From contig NC_049984.1 in the NCBI RefSeq assembly GCF_000003815.2, positions 5,286,491 to 5,346,490 of the forward strand: DNA of 60,000 nucleotides, written 5' to 3'. Both the position numbers and the translations under genes were made by a program. The DNA comes from Branchiostoma floridae (taxonomy: Eukaryota > Chordata > Leptocardii > Amphioxiformes > Branchiostomatidae). The notes below the pieces were generated by a model, which saw only the letters and a program-made list of their open reading frames with translations, was not told the origin of the DNA and searched no databases. Shown here in pieces: positions 58,668 to 60,000 of this stretch; the first letter of the stretch is position 1, and every line of letters starts with the position of its first letter.

Positions 58668-59763
58668 CGTGTGATGCACGTGTACATGCATGCAGGGATG
58701 TTCCTGACCAATGTGAATGGTTGAAGTCTGCCATCTTTGACTGTCTTTTAAAATATTGTCTACAGCCTATATACAGTAAGACTAAAAGACTAGTAGACAC
58801 AAACCTGTTTAGTGGAGGGCTGGTTGAGACAGTGTCCCACAATCCTCCTCTCCTCGTCCAGACACTGCTTGACAGCCAAGGCCATCACCTGGTTGTTGGC
58901 ACCAAATGCCTCCTAAAAAATAAACAAACAAATAAACAATCTTAGTTTATAATTCTTCTACTTTTATTCACAGATGTCAAAAGGCTAGTTTGCACATTGT
59001 CAGGGCATGGGGCTACAACCTCCTTGTTAAATCATTATTGGCTCATTCTCATTGAAATGTAAAAAATGCTGTCGGCTGCCTTTATATTGGTTGATGACTT
59101 GGAAGACTATTATAGTCACTGGTGGGATTTCAGCCCCTTAAAATTGGCTGTCGCCTGAGAAGACACAAAGAATTTAAATAGTAGAAAAAATTGCAACGAT
59201 TCAGTTCTCAGAATTATTGTTCGAAAGGTGAAACCAGCTACCCAGTCCCTCTGACAGATCACATCAGATTGCTCCCGTCACATAGCAGTTACCGTTATTT
59301 TAGCCATGCTCCTCTGGATACCATCTTACATAGCACCACCGTCAGGTCAGTAGCACTGACGACCGATAGTGAAAGCTACCTAAAATGTCTGGCCCTTTCC
59401 CAAATCATATCCAGTTGCTTGAGTAACTATCATTTGGCATAGCAGTTACCGTTATATTAGCCATGCTCCTCTAAATGCCATCTTACATAGTACCACCGTC
59501 AGGACAGTATCACTGACGAAAGATAGTGGATCCTACCTGAAATGTCTGGCCCTTTCCCAAATCATATCCAATTACTGTGTTTATATCCCCATCATCGGCC
59601 ATAGCGCAGAAAAGTGAGGTACTATGAAAAAAGTGTGGTACTATGAACTCATTTGCATAAAATAGAACCACACATTTTTCATAGAACTGCAAAACTATCA
59701 TTTGGCACAGAAGTTACCGTTATTTTAGCCATGCTCCTCTGGATGCCGTCCTGAAGCACCACC
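41356..59763 (-). CDS. STAT: STAT transcription factor (24 exons in window, 5' end outside)
   Basis: Twenty-four minus-strand exons close in phase to 844 codons. In order (local residue numbers): end of the N-terminal region (1-51), coiled coil (about 52-250) with [14 protein letters not shown]-binding domain (about 251-425) with V[13 protein letters not shown] and [11 protein letters not shown], linker (426-520) with [11 protein letters not shown]2 (521-600) with [10 protein letters not shown] (phosphate-binding Arg about 546), activating Tyr about 633 in V-K-Y-V-K-A, then a polyQ and acidic tail ending in an F-K-S-E SUMO-like motif. The Y-V-K context and overall sequence recall the STAT5/6 branch. 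Family role: JAK-phosphorylated, SH2-dimerised nuclear activator of cytokine targets. The N-terminal domain lies beyond 60000. Confidence 0.95.
42338..42679. mobile_element. CAGGGCYCGAAATAC-ended MITE
   Basis: 342 bp with inverted ends CAGGGCCCGAAATAC and CAGGGCTCGAAATAC and repeated caggttgc motifs. The ends match those of the intron-forming MITE at 44348. An ACTTA motif occurs near both sides, one base out of register on the left. Confidence 0.7.
43731..44073. mobile_element. CAGGGTTGGAC-ended MITE
   Basis: 343 bp with inverted ends CAGGGTTGGACCAGT and CAGGGTTGGACAAGT and repeated cttgcccga/gggcaagt motifs, flanked by CATACAG (43724-43730 and 44074-44080). Confidence 0.78.
44172..44344 (-). 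CDS. STAT: STAT in-window exon 23 (polyQ)
   Basis: 57 codons plus 2 nt. Two runs of seven Gln (CAA codons), separated by P-L-P, then a Gln/Pro/Tyr-rich segment. Acceptor ccctgcag, donor gtaagg. Confidence 0.88.
44348..44716. mobile_element. CAGGG-ended MITE that constitutes a STAT intron
   Basis: 369 bp with inverted termini CAGGGTTCGAAATAC and CAGGGATCAAAATAC and subterminal acatgcaa/ttgcaagtt repeats. It is flanked by CAGGT direct repeats (minus-strand reading). The intron between exons 22 and 23 is GT plus this element plus CAG, nothing else. A family relative is at 42338-42679. Confidence 0.85.
44719..44818 (-). CDS. STAT: STAT in-window exon 22
   Basis: 33 codons after a split Ser. It ends M-D-E-Q-Q at CAG|gtcagg. 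Acceptor gtgtgcag. Confidence 0.88.
44900..44958 (-). repeat. Decayed copy of the STAT exon 22 acceptor edge
   Basis: The block gaccgataccattactgcac then acggggaaagata repeats exon 22's start and acceptor (44805-44851) at an offset of 106 bp. Confidence 0.88.
44978..45050 (+). mobile_element. tRNA-like SINE head
   Basis: It shares ggctcaggcccaagaggtcc and gagttcaaaacc with the head of the 25589 SINE. Confidence 0.5.
45220..45363 (-). CDS. STAT: STAT in-window exon 21 (Pro/Ser-rich tail)
   Basis: 47 codons, Pro/Ser/Met-rich (for example M-A-P-S-P-A-P-S-S). Acceptor tttccag, donor gtcagt. Confidence 0.88.
45520..45572 (-). repeat. Decayed copy of the STAT exon 21 acceptor edge
   Basis: The block catcaggcctgctgcagac then tgttgtttggaaaaggatag repeats the start of exon 21 and its acceptor at an offset of 181 bp. 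Confidence 0.85.
45640..45750 (+). mobile_element. LINE-like 3' tail
   Basis: It ends gcctacctggctaaataaaatgaaatgaatg, the type of tail common on CR1/L2-like elements. Only the 3' end is present. Confidence 0.45.
46181..46253 (-). CDS. STAT: STAT in-window exon 20 (activating tyrosine)
   Basis: 23 codons. It holds D-V-K-Y-V-K-A-R-L, where Tyr followed by V-K matches the JAK-phosphorylated tyrosine of the STAT5-like branch. Acceptor ccttccag, donor gttagt. Confidence 0.93.
46515..46835 (+). mobile_element. SINE family B body with inverted tRNA-like head
   Basis: The body atggtacatgctgcttt...ccccctgctgtaaagattg runs plus, but the head (B-box ggggttcaaaccc on the minus strand, about 46555-46625) is inverted. 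Confidence 0.5.
46858..47025 (-). CDS. STAT: STAT in-window exon 19 (SH2 end)
   Basis: 55 codons, containing L-A-E-R-I-R-D and [14 protein letters not shown]. Acceptor cgaacag. A second in-frame acceptor (ggttgaag) 27 nt upstream would add nine residues. Confidence 0.92.
47679..47815 (-). CDS. STAT: STAT in-window exon 18 (SH2 core)
   Basis: 45 codons. It contains C-I-M-G-F-I-S-K and [10 protein letters not shown] with the phosphotyrosine-binding Arg. Acceptor aatgcag, donor gtacac. Confidence 0.97.
48170..48281. repeat. CA microsatellite with regular CAAACA interruptions
   Basis: A C-run followed by acacacaaacacacac units ending in a pure CA stretch, in a STAT intron. Confidence 0.9.
48369..48463 (-). 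CDS. STAT: STAT in-window exon 17 (linker to SH2)
   Basis: 31 codons plus 2 nt. It contains F-T-F-W-Q-W-F-H-G and ends W-K-D-G before the SH2 domain. Acceptor atttcag, donor gtaagt. Confidence 0.95.
48810..48862 (-). CDS. STAT: STAT in-window exon 16 (linker)
   Basis: 17 codons after a split Gly. It contains [10 protein letters not shown]. Acceptor actatag, donor gtaagg. Confidence 0.93.
49681..49816 (-). CDS. STAT: STAT in-window exon 15 (linker)
   Basis: 45 codons plus 1 nt. It contains [16 protein letters not shown]. The donor gtttgt lies in a (GTTT)n run. Confidence 0.93.
50273..50365 (-). CDS. STAT: STAT in-window exon 14
   Basis: 31 codons, phase 0. It contains [12 protein letters not shown], a STAT signature. 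Acceptor ttcccag, donor gtgagt. Confidence 0.95.
50947..51317. mobile_element. hAT-like MITE with perfect 8-bp duplication
   Basis: 371 bp, inverted ends CAGGGTTGTAGCCAGC, flanked by CTTCTAAC (50939-50946 and 51318-51325). It ends about 30 bp from the donor of exon 13. Confidence 0.88.
51349..51429 (-). CDS. STAT: STAT in-window exon 13
   Basis: 27 codons, phase 0. It encodes [11 protein letters not shown], a conserved strand of the DNA-binding domain. Acceptor cttgcag, donor gtaagt. Confidence 0.93.
51586..51633 (-). CDS. STAT: STAT in-window exon 12 (micro-exon)
   Basis: 16 codons, phase 0 both ends, basic ([11 protein letters not shown]). It matches the basic loop before V-T-(D/E)-E-K in STATs. 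Donor gtttgt. Confidence 0.85.
51871..51961 (-). CDS. STAT: STAT in-window exon 11 (DNA-binding domain)
   Basis: 30 codons after a split Gly. It ends F-K-N-M. Acceptor acacccag, donor gtaaga. Confidence 0.9.
52285..52323 (-). CDS. STAT: STAT in-window exon 10 (micro-exon, DNA-binding domain)
   Basis: 39 nt giving [12 protein letters not shown]. Acceptor ttttacag, donor gtaagt. Accepted because both phases fit. Confidence 0.82.
52541..52609 (-). CDS. STAT: STAT in-window exon 9 (DNA-binding domain)
   Basis: 22 codons between split Arg codons. It encodes F-L-L-G-K-R-L...L-P-Q-V-N-A-S-I. Acceptor cttcttag, donor gttagt. Confidence 0.92.
52736..53040 (-). repeat. Repeat paired in inverse with 56686-56989
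   Basis: It ends gaattgcgacacaggctta. See the partner entry. Confidence 0.6.
53121..53213 (-). CDS. STAT: STAT in-window exon 8 (start of DNA-binding domain)
   Basis: It encodes S-F-V-V-E-E-Q-P and [11 protein letters not shown], the canonical entry to the STAT DNA-binding fold. Donor gtaaaa. Confidence 0.95.
53322..53535 (+). mobile_element. tRNA-derived SINE, family B
   Basis: Head agccaagtgggttgagtg and gactttgattccgac, body with ccccctgctgtagtgattg. Same family as 32381-32650. Confidence 0.6.
53550..53705 (-). CDS. STAT: STAT in-window exon 7 (end of coiled coil)
   Basis: 51 codons between split Trp and Lys codons. Last coiled-coil helix leading to L-V-S-K. Acceptor cccacag, donor gtaagt. 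Confidence 0.93.
53986..54116 (-). CDS. STAT: STAT in-window exon 6 (coiled coil)
   Basis: 43 codons plus 2 nt. It contains [10 protein letters not shown], strongly conserved in STATs. Acceptor cccccag, donor gtgagt. Confidence 0.95.
54128..54262 (+). mobile_element. Two tRNA-like SINE heads in tandem
   Basis: The first has tggtgtaatggttagggttgg and ggttctcgattcaaatc; the second has gtggtcttgtagttagagc and aagtgtgaatcc. The 54270-54360 body has ccttgggaaaagcac. Confidence 0.5.
54504..54785 (-). repeat. Three in-frame tandem copies of the STAT exon 5 end
   Basis: Exon-like blocks encoding [19 protein letters not shown] end at 54693, 54600 and 54504, spaced 93, 93 and 96 nt from the true donor at 54786. 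Each is followed by gtttgtttg. The frame stays open throughout. Confidence 0.95.
54786..54922 (-). CDS. STAT: STAT in-window exon 5 (coiled coil, with reiterated donor)
   Basis: 45 codons after a split Glu, phase 0 end. Acceptor tcccccag, donor gtttgt inside a (GTTT)n run. The last 59 or so nt and the donor are repeated three more times downstream. Confidence 0.92.
55003..55190. repeat. Tandem repeat of about 56 bp
   Basis: Three units of caaacctgtacaagtgacc plus acctctacataaggaccatc and tgaccaatgatatacaat, in the intron next to the quadrupled exon. Confidence 0.8.
55431..55512 (-). CDS. STAT: STAT in-window exon 4 (coiled coil)
   Basis: 27 codons plus 1 nt. Leu/Gln heptad-like helix ([12 protein letters not shown]). 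Donor gtatgg. Confidence 0.9.
56055..56156 (-). CDS. STAT: STAT in-window exon 3 (start of coiled coil)
   Basis: 34 codons, phase 0. Lys/Glu/Asp-rich start of the coiled-coil domain. Acceptor gaggacag, donor gtgtgt. Confidence 0.88.
56244..56321 (-). repeat. Decayed tandem copy of the STAT 56055-56156 exon
   Basis: About 75 nt aligned at an offset of 162 bp (gcactagctggtgctgtgaggctgac...ctttcttcatctgtc). It covers the exon 5' half and acceptor. The acceptor-like ctgtc end remains, but several codons differ. Confidence 0.8.
56686..56989 (+). repeat. Repeat paired in inverse with 52736-53040
   Basis: It starts taagcctctgtcacaattcaag and contains ttttttgctgaaaatct, both found in reverse complement at 52736-53040 (cttgaattgcgacacaggctta, agattttcagcaaaaag). 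Confidence 0.6.
56990..57319. mobile_element. hAT-like MITE with perfect 8-bp duplication
   Basis: 330 bp with inverted ends CAGGGCTCTAGCCA and CAGGGCTCTAGCCAGC. It is flanked by TGCTCTCT on both sides (56982-56989 and 57320-57327). Confidence 0.85.
57642..57682. repeat. Imperfect palindrome
   Basis: AACAACTGGTTATTAAA is faced by TTTAATAACCGGTTGTT (17-bp arms, one mismatch) over a short AT loop. Confidence 0.7.
58575..58672. repeat. GT microsatellite
   Basis: Imperfect (GT)n with gtgtgtatgt interruptions and a pure (GT)16-like core near 58629-58662. Confidence 0.9.
58805..58912 (-). CDS. STAT: STAT in-window exon 2 (end of N-terminal region)
   Basis: 36 codons, phase 0 at both ends. It encodes the C-L-D-E-E-R-R-I-V helix. 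Donor is the less common gtttgt. Confidence 0.88.
59280..59560. repeat. Two decayed copies of the STAT 59718-59763 exon
   Basis: The block agttaccgttattttagcc...atgctcctct plus flanking sequence recurs at 59287 and 59454. Both are downstream of the real exon in the direction of the gene, and the acceptor or frame is damaged. Confidence 0.7.
59718..59763 (-). CDS. STAT: STAT in-window exon 1 (tentative)
   Basis: 46 nt between ttaacag and gtaact. Phases match the next exon, and [14 protein letters not shown] is a plausible N-terminal-domain helix. Short, so tentative. Confidence 0.55.
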
Positions 59764-60000
59764 CTGTTAAGTCAGTATCATTGAAGAACGACTACCTGAA
59801 ACCTGGCCCTTTCCAAATCATATCCAGTAGAAGCCAGTTGAATGAACACCAGATAATTGCATACTTCTGTTAATTGCATGAAATCCCAAAATCCGGTGGT
59901 GGTGCAGTCCAGATTCGATTTGTTGCACCATTCGGATAATTGCACGAAATACACTCAAGCGGCTTCCATTCTATAGTTGCTTGAGTAACTTATTTGGCAT
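59764..60000. other. STAT upstream intron at the window edge
   Basis: Repeat-like sequence with gataattgcatac / gataattgcacga blocks. No exon was recognised. The STAT N-terminal-domain exons should lie beyond the edge. Confidence 0.4.

Larger units (their letters stand above)
56157..58804. other. STAT intron rich in repeats
   Basis: 2.6 kb. It holds a copy of the adjacent exon (56244-56321), a LINE-like tail (about 56440-56625), part of a CAGGGCTGT element, an inverted partner of the 52736 repeat, a CAGGG MITE, a palindrome at 57642 and a GT microsatellite. No exon was seen. Confidence 0.6.

Overview
This is eukaryotic genomic DNA: GC-rich, codon-structured exons with canonical GT/AG junctions sit in AT-rich introns full of non-autonomous transposons, SINE heads, LINE scraps and minisatellites. 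The gene content (an MS4A/CD20-like tetraspan, an ankyrin/armadillo ANKAR-type protein and a STAT with a polyglutamine tail) and the style of the repeats suggest an invertebrate deuterostome, most likely a lancelet (Branchiostoma). The species is an inference.

Three multi-exon genes were assembled by hand, checking that every splice phase closes. (1) Positions 1344-4390, plus strand, six exons, 293 aa: an MS4A-family four-pass membrane protein with a Pro/Tyr-rich cytoplasmic tail. (2) Positions 10947-36489, plus strand, nine coding exons, 857 aa: three ankyrin repeats followed by a long armadillo-repeat array, ANKAR-like, with one 15.7-kb intron packed with mobile elements. (3) Positions 41356-59763, minus strand, 24 exons in the window, 844 aa, 5' end beyond the window: a STAT transcription factor with coiled coil, DNA-binding domain, linker, SH2, activating tyrosine and polyQ/acidic transactivation tail. 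ANKAR and STAT are convergent neighbours. In human, ANKAR and STAT1/STAT4 both lie in 2q32, so the linkage may be ancient.

The most striking structural observations concern exon-intron architecture. One STAT intron (44345-44718) consists of exactly one CAGGG-ended MITE plus a 5-bp target-site duplication, CAGGT. The duplication supplies both splice sites, so this looks like an intron born from a transposon. At another STAT exon the splice donor and about 60 nt of coding sequence are tandemly quadrupled with 93/96-nt spacing, all in one open frame. At least six further exon edges (ANKAR and STAT) carry degenerate local tandem copies of exon-plus-splice-site sequence. A TA-target MITE sits inside the ANKAR stop codon, and an hAT-type MITE with a perfect 8-bp duplication lies 23 bp after the MS4A stop codon.

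The rest is repeat: several TIR families with verifiable target duplications (8-bp hAT-like, 9-bp Mutator-like, TA mariner-like, TTAA piggyBac-like), tRNA-derived SINEs, non-LTR retrotransposon fragments, an inverted pair of CTGCAG-rich minisatellite elements, and a perfect 44-bp-arm hairpin. No true tRNA, rRNA, CRISPR or prokaryotic feature was seen.
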